A stretch of 64,000 nucleotides of DNA. Source: Aquitalea pelogenes (GTDB taxonomy: Bacteria > Pseudomonadota > Gammaproteobacteria > Burkholderiales > Chromobacteriaceae). Positions 46,163 through 54,839 of the stretch are shown here, one piece after another. A program made the translations under genes and the position numbers. How positions within the stretch are numbered: position 1 is the stretch's first letter; every line of letters starts with the position of its first letter. Below the pieces are notes generated by a model, which was given only the letters and a program-made list of their open reading frames with translations, made no database searches and was not told where the DNA came from. The DNA is taken from assembly GCF_001515305.1 (NCBI RefSeq), contig NZ_LNQV01000001.1, positions 1 to 64,000 on the forward strand. Reading direction: 5' to 3'.

Positions 46163-48265
46163 ATGAGCCAGGTCGAACTTAAAACCCACTACAGCGCTGC
46201 AGAACTGGCGGAAATGAAGCTGCCAGGCATGCCTGGAACAATCCAGGGGATTGGTATCCGGGCCAAGACTGAACAATGGGAGTCAAAAAAGCGCCAGGGC
46301 CGTGGCGGTGGCTATGAATACGCCCTCTCCAGCCTTCCTGACGCAGCTGTTCGCGCTATCAAGGACCGCCTGGTGGCGTCAATGATTGCCGCCCCCGCTG
46401 TGTCTGTACCTGTTTTGCCGATGAAGGCGCAGCAGATGGAGCTGGCACTGACTAGCCGTCAGCAAACTGTTGAAGGTGCCCGCAAGGGTGTACTGGTTGC
46501 CATTGAGCGCCTGATGGCAGGCTGCGGTGTTACCCGTGAAGCGGCTATTCACACCATGCTGACCCAGGCGAAGGCCGGCACCCTGGACCCTCACCTGGAG
46601 CGGATGCTACGTGCTGCCCATGATGGCCGTGGCCGTAAGGGCGATAGCCCATACCCATCTGTACGCAGCATCAAAGGCTGGCGCGCACTTGAAAAACAAG
46701 GGCAGCTTGCCCCGAAAACTGCGGTTAGCGCCGTGTTGGAAATTCCGGCCTGGGCCAAGTCTTTCCTGGATTACTGGCAAGTGCCTTCCAAACCGAGCGT
46801 ATCCCATGCCTATGAGCAATTTGCACGGGATTGGACCGATAGCCCGGAAATGCTGCCATCAATTCACCAGGTGCGCCGCTTCATCGGCAAGTTGGGCACG
46901 GTCTCGCGGGAAACTGGTCGTATCGGCCCACGTGAGATGAAGAACATCAAGCCCTTTGTCCGCCGTGATATTTCCGATCTGCTGCCGAATGACGTGTGGA
47001 CAGCGGACGGCCATACCTTCGACGCCGAGGTACAGCATCCGCTACATGGCAGGCCATTCCGCCCGGAAATCACAGCCATCATCGACGTGGCCACCCGCCG
47101 CATCATCGGCTGGAGCGTTGGCCTGGCTGAGTCTGGACTTGCTGTGCTGGATGCCATCACCCATGCAGTGACCCGTGAGGGCGTGATGGCGATCTTCTAT
47201 GTCGACAATGGCTCCGGCTACAAAAACGACATGCTGCGCAATGAGTCGACTGGCGTGATGGGGCGACTTGGGGCCGACATGCGTTTTGCCCGCCCTTACA
47301 ACTCGCAGGCTAAGGGGGCTGTTGAGCGGCTGCACCAATCGGTATTCGTTCGCGCCGCCCGTGAGCTGCAGAGCTATATCGGTGCCGACATGGACCGCGA
47401 GGCGAAGTTGAGCCAGTTCAAGCTGACCCGCAAGGCCATCAAGGATGGTGGCAGCGTGAACCTGATCAGCTGGTCGAACTTCATTGCCTTCATCAACCAG
47501 CGGATTGCCGATTACAACGCCCGCCCGCATCGCGGACTGAATGGCATCAGCCCGGACATGAAGCTGGCCGAATTTGTTGCCATGGGATGGGAGCCAACCC
47601 GCTTGCAGCCAGGCGAGGAAGCCTATCTGTTTCGACCACAAGTCGAGCGGACCATCAGCCGCTGTGAAATATCTCTGTTCGGTAACCGCTATTTCAGCCG
47701 GACTCTGGAAGAGTTCCACGGCGAGCGCTTGCGCATCGGCTACGACGTGAACGATGCCAGCCGGGTCTGGGTGTATGCCGACGATGGCAGGCTTATTTGC
47801 ACAGCGGAATGGAATGCCAACGTTCGCAGTTTCTTCCCTGTCTCGGTGATTGAGCAGGCCAGAGAGAAACGCGCAGCTGGCAGAGCGAACCGCCTGCAGG
47901 TGCATCTGGAAGAGGTGCAAGCCGAACGACGCGGCCAACCGCTCATTGAGGCCCAGCAGGAAATTGTTATCCCAGGGCTGATCAGCGGCACACGTGAGCA
48001 GCTGGCAGAAGCCGCTGCGCTTGCCCGTGCCAAGCGTCAGCCGCAGACCACTGAGACACCTAGTCTGCGGGTGATTGATGTTGAACCGACCCCCGCACCC
48101 AGCAATGTCCTGAGCCTGCCGGATACCCCGGATGCCCGGTACCGCTACTTCTGCACCCTGCGCGACCGTCACCAGCGTGGCGAACCGCTGGGCGAACGTG
48201 AGCTGGACTGGCTGCTGAACAAATACGTCCGTACCAATGAATACCGAACCCTCAGCCAGCGCTGA
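46163..48265 (+). CDS. Mu-type DDE transposase A
   Basis: This 700-residue protein carries an N-terminal Mu DNA-binding segment (about residues 5-70, THYSAAELAEMKLPGMPGTI), a catalytic rve domain and a beta-barrel Mu_transpos_C region. DDE residues are visible as Asp in VWTADGHTFDAE, Asp in FYVDNGSGYKND and Glu in AKGAVERLHQS. It catalyses strand transfer at phage ends for replicative transposition. GGAGG nine bases upstream supports the ATG at 46163. It sits directly before the ATPase gene. Confidence 0.95.
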   Translation: MSQVELKTHYSAAELAEMKLPGMPGTIQGIGIRAKTEQWESKKRQGRGGGYEYALSSLPDAAVRAIKDRLVASMIAAPAVSVPVLPMKAQQMELALTSRQQTVEGARKGVLVAIERLMAGCGVTREAAIHTMLTQAKAGTLDPHLERMLRAAHDGRGRKGDSPYPSVRSIKGWRALEKQGQLAPKTAVSAVLEIPAWAKSFLDYWQVPSKPSVSHAYEQFARDWTDSPEMLPSIHQVRRFIGKLGTVSRETGRIGPREMKNIKPFVRRDISDLLPNDVWTADGHTFDAEVQHPLHGRPFRPEITAIIDVATRRIIGWSVGLAESGLAVLDAITHAVTREGVMAIFYVDNGSGYKNDMLRNESTGVMGRLGADMRFARPYNSQAKGAVERLHQSVFVRAARELQSYIGADMDREAKLSQFKLTRKAIKDGGSVNLISWSNFIAFINQRIADYNARPHRGLNGISPDMKLAEFVAMGWEPTRLQPGEEAYLFRPQVERTISRCEISLFGNRYFSRTLEEFHGERLRIGYDVNDASRVWVYADDGRLICTAEWNANVRSFFPVSVIEQAREKRAAGRANRLQVHLEEVQAERRGQPLIEAQQEIVIPGLISGTREQLAEAAALARAKRQPQTTETPSLRVIDVEPTPAPSNVLSLPDTPDARYRYFCTLRDRHQRGEPLGERELDWLLNKYVRTNEYRTLSQR

Positions 48266-48290
48266 GACCACAAAAAACAGGAGCCTAAAC

Positions 48291-49004
48291 GTGAATCGCA
48301 TTGCACCGATTGCCAACCTTGATCTTGTCAGCATCGCCATGAGCAAGCTGATCAACCGCCAAGACGGCCTGCCCGGCCTGGGCGTTTACTACGGCCCTAG
48401 TGGTTACGGCAAGACCACCACCATCGTCGCTGTAGCCAACGAGACCCGCGCCTACTACGTCCAGATGCGCAGCGCTTGGGGCAAAAAAGCCCTGCTGGAA
48501 AAAATCGCCTTTGAAATGGGCATGCGACCTGCTGCCACTGTGTCAGCCAATCTGGATCTGATCTGCGAACAGATGTCGACCAGCCAGCGTCCGCTGATTC
48601 TGGATGAAGCCGACCACGCGGCCTCCCGCCCCGGCATGGTGGAGTTACTGCGTGACATCTACGAAGGCAGCCAGGCTCCGCTGATGCTGGTGGGGGAAGA
48701 AATGCTACCCAGCAAGCTGAAGAAATTTGAGCGGTTTCATGGTCGGGTGCTGGCTTGGGTGCCGGCGCAGCCGGTAACCATGAGCGATGCCCTGAAGTTG
48801 AAAGATATCTACAGCCCGGATATCGCCATTGCCGATGACTTGCTGGCGTATGTGGTCGACCTTGCTCACGGTTCTGTTCGTCGGCTTTGCGTCAACCTGG
48901 TGAACATCCAAGAGCACGCCATGTTGAATGGTCTGGACGCAATTGACCGGGCTACTTGGGGTACCCAGCCGCTCTATACCGGCGATGCACCGAGAAGGGT
49001 TTAA
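48291..49004 (+). CDS. Transposition target-capture ATPase (MuB-like)
   Basis: This protein of about 237 residues is an AAA+ ATPase with Walker A GPSGYGKTT (about residue 37) and Walker B PLILDEADHA. In Mu, B binds target DNA and activates the transposase. AGGAG precedes the GTG at 48291; an ATG at 48237 within the transposase gene is in frame. The MuB-like C-terminal domain is present. It follows gene A directly. Confidence 0.92.
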   Translation: MNRIAPIANLDLVSIAMSKLINRQDGLPGLGVYYGPSGYGKTTTIVAVANETRAYYVQMRSAWGKKALLEKIAFEMGMRPAATVSANLDLICEQMSTSQRPLILDEADHAASRPGMVELLRDIYEGSQAPLMLVGEEMLPSKLKKFERFHGRVLAWVPAQPVTMSDALKLKDIYSPDIAIADDLLAYVVDLAHGSVRRLCVNLVNIQEHAMLNGLDAIDRATWGTQPLYTGDAPRRV

Positions 49005-49006
49005 CG

Positions 49007-49639
49007 ATGGCAGCGACAAAGCAAAAACGTCGCGGTGCCCACCTAGAAATGGTGGGGGGTAAGGGGGGGCGTCAGAGAGTTTGGGAAGCCATCCGGGCCA
49101 ATCGTGATGGCTTCTATCTGGCAGACATATCCCGCGCTGCGAAGGTCGATCTGGCGACAGTCAGGACGTATGTGCAAGCACTCGAACGCGGCGGATTTAT
49201 CCAGCAGTGCAATGTGACCGTAAAGCTGGCAGAGGCAAAGCAATTTGCCATGGTCAAGGATAACGGCCTGGAAGCGCCGCGCCTGACCGCAGAGGGAAAG
49301 CCGGTTATTCAAGGGCTAGTCAATGAGGCGATGTGGCGAACCATGCGGATGGTACGCGACTTCAATTTTCACGAACTCGCGGCACTGGCCAGCACAACTG
49401 AAGTTTCAGTCGCACCAGGTACGGCACGGACCTATCTGAAGCACCTGGCTACCGCTGGTTATTTGATTGAAATCGACAAAGGGCATGGCAAGGGTGCTGG
49501 TGGAATTCCTACCCGGTACCGCTTTAATCCAGCCCGAAACAGCGGGCCTCGCCCTCCGATGATCCAGCGTACCAAGTCAGTCTATGACCCCAATTTAGGC
49601 CAGGTCGTTTGGCAAGAGGAGCCAGATTATGACTGCTGA
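49007..49639 (+). CDS. Winged-helix phage early protein
   Basis: This 210-residue protein has two HTH-like segments: ADISRAAKVDLATVRTYVQA (about residues 38-57) and STTEVSVAPGTARTYLKHLA further on. Each is followed by a basic turn, as in two winged helices. It may bind phage DNA during early replication. Start two bases after the MuB stop. I do not know a named Mu counterpart. Confidence 0.7.
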   Translation: MAATKQKRRGAHLEMVGGKGGRQRVWEAIRANRDGFYLADISRAAKVDLATVRTYVQALERGGFIQQCNVTVKLAEAKQFAMVKDNGLEAPRLTAEGKPVIQGLVNEAMWRTMRMVRDFNFHELAALASTTEVSVAPGTARTYLKHLATAGYLIEIDKGHGKGAGGIPTRYRFNPARNSGPRPPMIQRTKSVYDPNLGQVVWQEEPDYDC

Positions 49640-49943
49640 TTGGCTGGAAATATTGCGTACTGCCGTGGCCCAGCGTGGTCAGAAGCCGGTTGCTGCTGAA
49701 CTGGGGTACTCCCGCACCACTGTCAGCCTTGTTTTAGCTGGCAAATATGCAGGAAAGACCGATGCGGTCGCCACGCAGGTGCTGGCTGTTCTGGCCACGG
49801 TGACCTGCCCATTCAATGGCCAGGAAATGACCATGGCTGATTGCCGCACTTTCAGCAGCAGCCGTGCCCCGACACACCACCCGTTGAAACTGACGCACTG
49901 GCGGACCTGCCGCAAGTGCAAAAACTGCAGCAAAGGAGAGTGA
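49629..49943 (+). CDS. Phage HTH protein with C-terminal cysteines
   Basis: This 104-residue protein has an XRE/LacI-like HTH (KPVAAELGYSRTTVSLVLAG, about residues 19-38). A C-terminal part holds TCPFNGQEM, ADCRTF and CRKCKNC, which may bind zinc. It overlaps the previous gene by 11 bases. Common in Mu-like early regions but of unknown function. Confidence 0.72.
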   Translation: MTADWLEILRTAVAQRGQKPVAAELGYSRTTVSLVLAGKYAGKTDAVATQVLAVLATVTCPFNGQEMTMADCRTFSSSRAPTHHPLKLTHWRTCRKCKNCSKGE

Positions 49944-49945
49944 CG

Positions 49946-50248
49946 ATGCAATCCGCTATGAGCGCCAATATCAAGCCTCTGAACATAGCTATTTACGAAG
50001 CAGCACAAAAGATCGTGAAAGCAGTTGAGGCTCTAACCGAGAACGGTTTCATGGTGGTGCGGGTAGAAATGGCGGCTCCTGCTCGCCCGACGATACGGAT
50101 TCAGAGCTGCAGCAAATGCCAGACCTTAATCGACAAGGGGGAAGCAGTCTATTTCAGCTTCGGCCAGGGTACTCACTTCGGTCCCTACCGCGAAGGTCAG
50201 TTTCATTTAGGTGGCTGCCGCATTGTTTGGACTGAGTTCGGTAACTAA
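49946..50248 (+). CDS. Hypothetical phage early protein
   Basis: This 100-residue protein has a helical N-terminus and a short CSKC motif (about residue 58) plus a later Cys. GGAG eight bases upstream supports the ATG at 49946. No domain recognised. It ends immediately before the next gene. Confidence 0.6.
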   Translation: MQSAMSANIKPLNIAIYEAAQKIVKAVEALTENGFMVVRVEMAAPARPTIRIQSCSKCQTLIDKGEAVYFSFGQGTHFGPYREGQFHLGGCRIVWTEFGN

Positions 50249-50617
50249 ATGACTGAGCAGGTCGAATTGGATGAAGCCACCAAGGCCAAGCTGCGGGCAG
50301 AAGTAGCACGGTTGGTGAGTATGGGAATGGCAGCGGATAAGGCCCGGAGAATTGTGTGGGATGACTACCTCGAAGAGTTGGCCGCTTATGCAGCCACTCA
50401 GCCAGTAGACCCACAACCGGAGCCGGTCCAGGAGCAGGAAATACCGCCCCCCGCGCCGCAAGCCCCTGATCCGGTTCTGCCCGGCCCAGAGCCACCGGCA
50501 AGAACCAGCCGGTTTTGGGATGCAAAGGAAGAACCCCAGCTGACACCGGAATGGCTAGAGCGAAACCGGCAGCAGCTGGCGCAAGTAAAACGAATTGTTG
50601 GAGCAAGGAGCAGGTAA
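50249..50617 (+). CDS. Hypothetical phage early protein with Pro-rich linker
   Basis: This 122-residue protein has a helical N-terminus (residues 5-50), a Pro/Glu/Gln-rich linker (about 53-87) and a basic C-terminal helix (EWLERNRQQLAQVKRIVGAR). Its stop overlaps the next start (TAATG). No function known. Confidence 0.6.
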   Translation: MTEQVELDEATKAKLRAEVARLVSMGMAADKARRIVWDDYLEELAAYAATQPVDPQPEPVQEQEIPPPAPQAPDPVLPGPEPPARTSRFWDAKEEPQLTPEWLERNRQQLAQVKRIVGARSR

Positions 50618-51240
50618 TGCAAAACACTACGCAAAACACCCCGGACGGCTACCGCAAGGATGCCAAGGGCCGTTTGATCCCGCTGGAGTCGATCAAGCAG
50701 ATCGACCTGGAACGGGACTCCCTGGTGATGGAAATCATCAATAAGGCCCTGGACGTCAACAAGATGCTGGCCCAGTTCAAAGCCACGGTCTTTGCCGACA
50801 TCCAGGCTTTCATTGAACTGTCCGGTGAGCGCTATGGGGCCAAGGTCGGCGGAGCCAAGGGAAATGTATCCCTAACCACCTTTGATGGCCGCTACATGAT
50901 CAAGCGTGCTGTCAGCGACACGTTGACCTTTGATGAAGGCCTGCAGGCCGCGAAGGCTCTGATTGACGAGTGTGTGCATGAGTGGACCGAAGGTGCACGC
51001 AGCGAGATCCGCGCCCTGATCAATGACGCCTTCAACGTGGACAAGGAAGGAAAGATCAGCACCGGCCGCATTCTCAGCCTGCGCCGCCTGGAAATCCAGG
51101 ACGAGAAGTGGCAGCGGGCCATGAATGCCCTCAGCGAGTCTGTACGGGTCCAGTGCTCCAAGTCCTATATCCGCGTGTACGAGCGGATTGGCGATACCGA
51201 CCAGTACCAGCCGATCCCTCTTGATATGGCGGGGGTGTGA
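50617..51240 (+). CDS. DUF3164 family phage protein
   Basis: This 207-residue protein matches DUF3164, found in the early region of Mu-like phages. Features are GYRKDAKGRLIPLESIKQID at the N-terminus, TTFDGRYMIKRAVSDTLTFD in the middle and SYIRVYERIGDTDQYQPIPL at the C-terminus. It is largely helical. Function unproven; a role in DNA metabolism is possible. Confidence 0.85.
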   Translation: MQNTTQNTPDGYRKDAKGRLIPLESIKQIDLERDSLVMEIINKALDVNKMLAQFKATVFADIQAFIELSGERYGAKVGGAKGNVSLTTFDGRYMIKRAVSDTLTFDEGLQAAKALIDECVHEWTEGARSEIRALINDAFNVDKEGKISTGRILSLRRLEIQDEKWQRAMNALSESVRVQCSKSYIRVYERIGDTDQYQPIPLDMAGV

Positions 51241-51241
51241 G

Positions 51242-51745
51242 ATGCAACCAGACCAATCAACCAGTATGCCGAAATTTGAACACTGGGCTGACACAGAGAT
51301 CGGCCCACTGGAGGACGCACCTGCCTACATCACTAGCACCCGCTTGGCACTTCGCAATATTGCGCGAGGAGCTTGGGAGGCTGCCCTTGCTGAAAGTACG
51401 GAAAGGTCGGCGGCATTTCTACTTCTATTGGCAGCCTGCAATCGCATTGAGGCTGATGCGGAGGAAGGTGAGACCGATGACGGCTTGGCCGTAATGATCC
51501 CGCTTGACCTGTGGCACCAGTTTACCGCCGCCCTGGATCATGCCAACGCCCTGGACTCTGTGGAGGTGCGGGGGATTGAGCCATACCACAGCACGATGCA
51601 GCTGGCCGAAATGGTACTGAGTGATTGCGGCCATTCGACAGTAATCAGTGATCGCCTACAGCGCAGGGTAGCTGAACGCATCCAGCGCCACTTGGATGGA
51701 ATGCAGGCTACGCCGCCCGTACGAATTGATCTGGAGGGACAGTGA
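51242..51745 (+). CDS. Hypothetical phage early protein
   Basis: This 167-residue helical acidic protein begins one base after the DUF3164 stop. ARGAWEAALAESTERSAAFL and QRRVAERIQRHLDGM are helical segments. No domain recognised. The frame extends upstream to 51125 but overlaps DUF3164, so the ATG at 51242 is used. Confidence 0.6.
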   Translation: MQPDQSTSMPKFEHWADTEIGPLEDAPAYITSTRLALRNIARGAWEAALAESTERSAAFLLLLAACNRIEADAEEGETDDGLAVMIPLDLWHQFTAALDHANALDSVEVRGIEPYHSTMQLAEMVLSDCGHSTVISDRLQRRVAERIQRHLDGMQATPPVRIDLEGQ

Positions 51746-51746
51746 G

Positions 51747-52262
51747 ATGGAAAACACCAAGCCTATTTCCGATGCTGTAGCGCAGGCCATGGAAACCACC
51801 CTGGCAGCCGCAGCTAAGTTTGAGCTGCCTGAAGTCATTGATTACCTGACAGGGACAATCACTGCGTCCGTGTCCCTGCTGCGCGCCGCCGATGATGGCA
51901 AGTTCGTCTATGGGTTCCTCAAATCCGCCTTGGCCAGCCTGGGGAAAGAGGCAATGACTGCACCTAACCCGCATGGTGGCGCGCTGGGTCTCAGCGTGCA
52001 CATGGGTGCATCCATGGCTAACCCGGAAGCGCTGCATACCGTCGAAGAGTTGCGCAAGGAGCTGTATAGCGCGAATGACCAGCTGCTGGAGCGTGACATC
52101 CAGCTGGCTGATCAGAAAGCCATCATGCAGCGCGTATTCACCGACTTCGGGAAAGTGGTGTTGGCGCACAAGGATAAAGATGCCGTGCTGCTCAAGATCC
52201 TACTGGACGAGTTCTGCCAGAAGCACGTCCGGTTTGTGCCGAAAAACGGCACGGTCCATTGA
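51747..52262 (+). CDS. Hypothetical phage early protein
   Basis: This 171-residue protein has an N-terminal helical domain and a coiled-coil (VEELRKELYSANDQLLERDI, about residues 98-117). GGAG lies upstream of the ATG at 51747. It precedes the HU gene. Function unknown. Confidence 0.6.
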   Translation: MENTKPISDAVAQAMETTLAAAAKFELPEVIDYLTGTITASVSLLRAADDGKFVYGFLKSALASLGKEAMTAPNPHGGALGLSVHMGASMANPEALHTVEELRKELYSANDQLLERDIQLADQKAIMQRVFTDFGKVVLAHKDKDAVLLKILLDEFCQKHVRFVPKNGTVH

Positions 52263-52363
52263 ATAAGCCGACTGTTAGCAATTGGCGGCTTCTGATCCGC
52301 AATCTCAGAACCGGAAACATCCCTTTCAAGCAGTTTTTACAACGCAGTACCAAGGAGAAAAGC

Positions 52364-52639
52364 ATGAACAAGCAAGAGCTGATCAAACACGTAGCCGAAC
52401 ACGCTGAAGTGACTGTCAAGCAGGCCGAAGCGGTGATCAACAGCCTGACCACTACCATCCTGGACACCGTCCGTGCTGGTGGTGAGCTGCAGATCACCGA
52501 CCTGGGCAAGTTCGGCAGCGTGGAGCGTGCCGCGAAGACCGGCCGCAACCCCAAGACCGGCGAAACCATCCAGATTGCAGCCAAGCGTGCCGCCAAGTTC
52601 TCCCCGGCCAAGCGTCTGAAAGAGGCCGCAGCAGGCTAA
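52364..52639 (+). CDS. HU-family DNA-binding protein, prophage-encoded
   Basis: This 91-residue histone-like protein starts MNKQELIKHVAEHAEVTVKQ and has the DNA-arm signature GRNPKTGETIQIAAKRAAKF. HU is a host factor for Mu transposition, so a phage copy could make transposition less dependent on the host. AAGGAG precedes the ATG at 52364; the open frame back to 52259 is not conserved. A hairpin follows. Confidence 0.93.
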   Translation: MNKQELIKHVAEHAEVTVKQAEAVINSLTTTILDTVRAGGELQITDLGKFGSVERAAKTGRNPKTGETIQIAAKRAAKFSPAKRLKEAAAG

Positions 52640-52649
52640 CCCGTGCGAA

Positions 52650-52667
52650 ACCGCCCGCAAGGGCGGT
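52650..52667 (+). terminator. Hairpin after the HU gene
   Basis: ACCGCCC pairs with GGGCGGT around a GCAA tetraloop and is followed by CTGTCTGG, with few T residues. It could be a weak terminator or an RNA-stabilising structure. Confidence 0.5.
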
Positions 52668-52718
52668 CTGTCTGGCGTGGTGGCCAGGCACTGATGAGCA
52701 GCCGAGAGAGAAGGAAAC

Positions 52719-53351
52719 ATGAAAACAGCTATAGAACACCCGATTCTATTCAGTGCCTCGATGGTGAGAGCGCTACTTAATGGCAGCAAAACGCAGACGC
52801 GGCGAGTGGTGAAGCCGCAGCCAGCACTTGAAACCACCCGCTGGTGCTTTGGCGGTGGGATGTGGATGGCGGAAGGCCCAAGTGATGCAACTGGTGGCAT
52901 GCGGCAGACACAAGGGTGGAAGGCATGCCCATACGGCCAGCCAGGCGACAAGCTATGGGTGCGGGAAAGCTGGCAGCTTCACAGCACTGCTACCGACTTG
53001 GCCACAGTCGTATACGCGGCCAGCTCACGCCAATCATGGACTGAGATGCACAGGCTCTTCCCCGTAGAGCAGGCCAGCGGATTGGTAGCAAAGCCGTTTC
53101 AAGAAGGGTGGCGACCATCTATCCACATGCCGCGCTGGGCAAGCCGCATCCTGCTGGAAATCGTCGACGTGAGAGTAGAACGCCTGCAGGACATTAGCGA
53201 AGCAGATGCAGCCGCAGAAGGGGCGCCAGTCCATTTCAAGTCGAGCCGAGATAATTTCTGCGCACTCTGGCAGCAGATAAACGGCGATAGCAGTTGGGAT
53301 GTGAATCCCTGGGTATGGGTTATCGAATTCAAACAAGTGAGGGGTGAGTAA
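52719..53351 (+). CDS. ASCH-like phage protein
   Basis: This 210-residue protein has PILFSASMVRALLNGSKTQT at the N-terminus, QPGDKLWVRESWQ in the middle and SIHMPRWASRILLEIVDVRV followed by LQDISEADAAAEG. This is the pattern of ASCH-type phage proteins, a fold linked to RNA binding. The frame overlaps the next gene by one base (TAATG). Function is not established. Confidence 0.75.
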   Translation: MKTAIEHPILFSASMVRALLNGSKTQTRRVVKPQPALETTRWCFGGGMWMAEGPSDATGGMRQTQGWKACPYGQPGDKLWVRESWQLHSTATDLATVVYAASSRQSWTEMHRLFPVEQASGLVAKPFQEGWRPSIHMPRWASRILLEIVDVRVERLQDISEADAAAEGAPVHFKSSRDNFCALWQQINGDSSWDVNPWVWVIEFKQVRGE

Positions 53352-53806
53352 TGGATCAGCAAACCGTGAAGAAACTGACGGCAGAGCAAAAGGAAAAGCT
53401 CATTGAAGATTTGTCTTTCCCATGGGGCAAGGCCGATCTGATGTGTGATGGTCGGCGGATCACCTTGGAAGTACGCCGTGTGGCAAAAGGAATCAGCTAC
53501 CGAGTTTGTACTTTCGTTGATGGAGTCTTCGAATACAAGTGGGCACAAGGGTCGAGTGAATATCCTGAACAGAAATTCCTGCGCAAATCTGTTCGGCCAC
53601 TTGTAAGTCCGGTCAAGCGCAAGGAATTTGAGAAAAAATTCGGTAAGCGGGCAGTGCAAAAAGACAAGTACATCAATGGCTCGGTAACCCTGTATCTGCC
53701 GGACTGGTCCAGTGGGAAAGCGGCCATCAATCATCTGTGCAAGGTCTGCGATAGTGTCGAAATTGCTGAGAAGACAGAGGCAAAGACCGCATTTGTAAAG
53801 GAGTAG
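53351..53806 (+). CDS. Hypothetical phage protein
   Basis: This 151-residue lysine-rich protein shows mixed alpha/beta character (ITLEVRRVAKGISYRVCTFV, FGKRAVQKDKYINGS). No motif recognised. It ends the early block before the large inverted repeat. Confidence 0.6.
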   Translation: MDQQTVKKLTAEQKEKLIEDLSFPWGKADLMCDGRRITLEVRRVAKGISYRVCTFVDGVFEYKWAQGSSEYPEQKFLRKSVRPLVSPVKRKEFEKKFGKRAVQKDKYINGSVTLYLPDWSSGKAAINHLCKVCDSVEIAEKTEAKTAFVKE

Positions 53807-53818
53807 AACCCGGTGTCG

Positions 53819-53837
53819 AGCCTGCTTAACAGGCTCC
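53819..53837 (+). terminator. Short hairpin before the large inverted repeat
   Basis: GAGCCTG pairs with CAGGCTC around CTTAA, 12 bases after the previous stop. Few T residues follow, so termination is uncertain; it may cap the early transcript. Confidence 0.5.
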
Positions 53838-53854
53838 GCAACGTGTTTTAACCC

Positions 53855-53940
53855 TCAATGCAGCCGTGACCGGCCAGCCCCGATCAACTAGCGGGTGCCA
53901 TCCTCTGATAAGCCGGCATGGCCGGTCACGCGTGCATTGA
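53855..53940. repeat. Large inverted repeat upstream of gemA
   Basis: Arms 53855-53876 and 53919-53940 pair at 20 of 22 positions: outer TCAATGCA/TGCATTGA and inner GTGACCGGCCA/TGGCCGGTCAC, with a 42-base loop. The element ends 21 bases before the gemA start and is not followed by T residues, so it is not a simple terminator. It may be a folded mRNA leader or an inserted palindromic element. Confidence 0.75.
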
Positions 53941-53960
53941 GTTTGACCAGGAGAAGAACA

Positions 53961-54377
53961 ATGACAGACAGACGCAAGGCGATGATCGCAAAGATCAAGA
54001 TCGCACAGCAGCAGCTGCAGATGGCTGACGACAGCTACCGCGCCATGCTGGCACGCCTGGCTGATGGCAAAACCAGCAGCACCAAGCTGACCCTGCAGCA
54101 GCTGGATGACGTGCTGGCTGAAATGAAGCGCCTGGGCTTTGTGCAAAAGCCCGCGAAAAAACATGGCCGCCGCCCGCAGCCGAAGGACTCCCGTGAGACC
54201 CTGATGGCCAAGATTGAGGCACAGCTGAGCACCGCTGGCCGGTCGTGGGAATACGCCCAGGGCATGGCAAAACGCATGTATCGGATCGAAAAACTTGAAT
54301 GGCTGGACTACGAACAGCTGAATGGGGTGATGGTCGCCCTTGTCTATGACGCACGCCGGAATGGGAGGCCCGCATGA
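53961..54377 (+). CDS. gemA: GemA-like protein (Mu gp16 family, DUF1018)
   Basis: This 138-residue protein matches GemA: MIAKIKIAQQQLQMADDSYR, then LTLQQLDDVLAEMKRLGF and QGMAKRMYRIEKLEWLDYEQ. In Mu, GemA affects host gene expression and DNA topology, and it lies just before mor, as here. The ATG at 53961 has CAGGAG seven bases upstream. It overlaps mor by four bases. Confidence 0.9.
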   Translation: MTDRRKAMIAKIKIAQQQLQMADDSYRAMLARLADGKTSSTKLTLQQLDDVLAEMKRLGFVQKPAKKHGRRPQPKDSRETLMAKIEAQLSTAGRSWEYAQGMAKRMYRIEKLEWLDYEQLNGVMVALVYDARRNGRPA

Positions 54378-54829
54378 ACCGCAGTGACCACGAAATGGCA
54401 ATGGCCCGTGCTGCACACCTGTTGCCAGAAAATGCCCGCCAGCTCGTTGATATGCTAACGCTGGCCACCACACTGAAACTGGTAGATGCCTATGGTGGCA
54501 CACACTTCCCGATCCCGAAAACCGCCAGGCAGGAGGGACAATATTTTGCAGCACTGGCTGAAGCGGTAGGCGTTGATGCAGCGACCAAGCTGGTCAAGCG
54601 ATATGGCAATACCAGGCTATACGTGCCGAAGTGCGCAGCAGCGCTGCGTGCCCTGCGTGATGCCAGTATCCGTGCTGACTATGACATGTCGTGCGGTGAG
54701 TTAGGGCATAATGCCACTGTCAATAATGTGTTGGTGCCGAAATACAAACTGTGTGATCGCAGGATTGAAGAAATTTTGGCCAAAGCAGATGACCTGCTAC
54801 CTGCGACTGCACAGGGCAGTCTGTTCTAG
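54374..54829 (+). CDS. mor: Mor-family middle-operon transcription activator
   Basis: This 151-residue protein has the Mor dimerisation region and C-terminal HTH: GGTHFPIPKTARQEGQYFAA (about residues 41-60), KRYGNTRLYVPKC and VNNVLVPKYKLCDRRIEEIL. Mor activates middle transcription in Mu. It is coupled to gemA (ATGA overlap) and precedes the AT-rich cargo gene. Confidence 0.93.
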   Translation: MNRSDHEMAMARAAHLLPENARQLVDMLTLATTLKLVDAYGGTHFPIPKTARQEGQYFAALAEAVGVDAATKLVKRYGNTRLYVPKCAAALRALRDASIRADYDMSCGELGHNATVNNVLVPKYKLCDRRIEEILAKADDLLPATAQGSLF

Positions 54830-54839
54830 GAGAGTTTCG

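Noticed and set aside
47042-48355. A 437-residue open frame antisense to the Mu transposase
   Set aside because: It has no family features and overlaps the transposase DDE domain.
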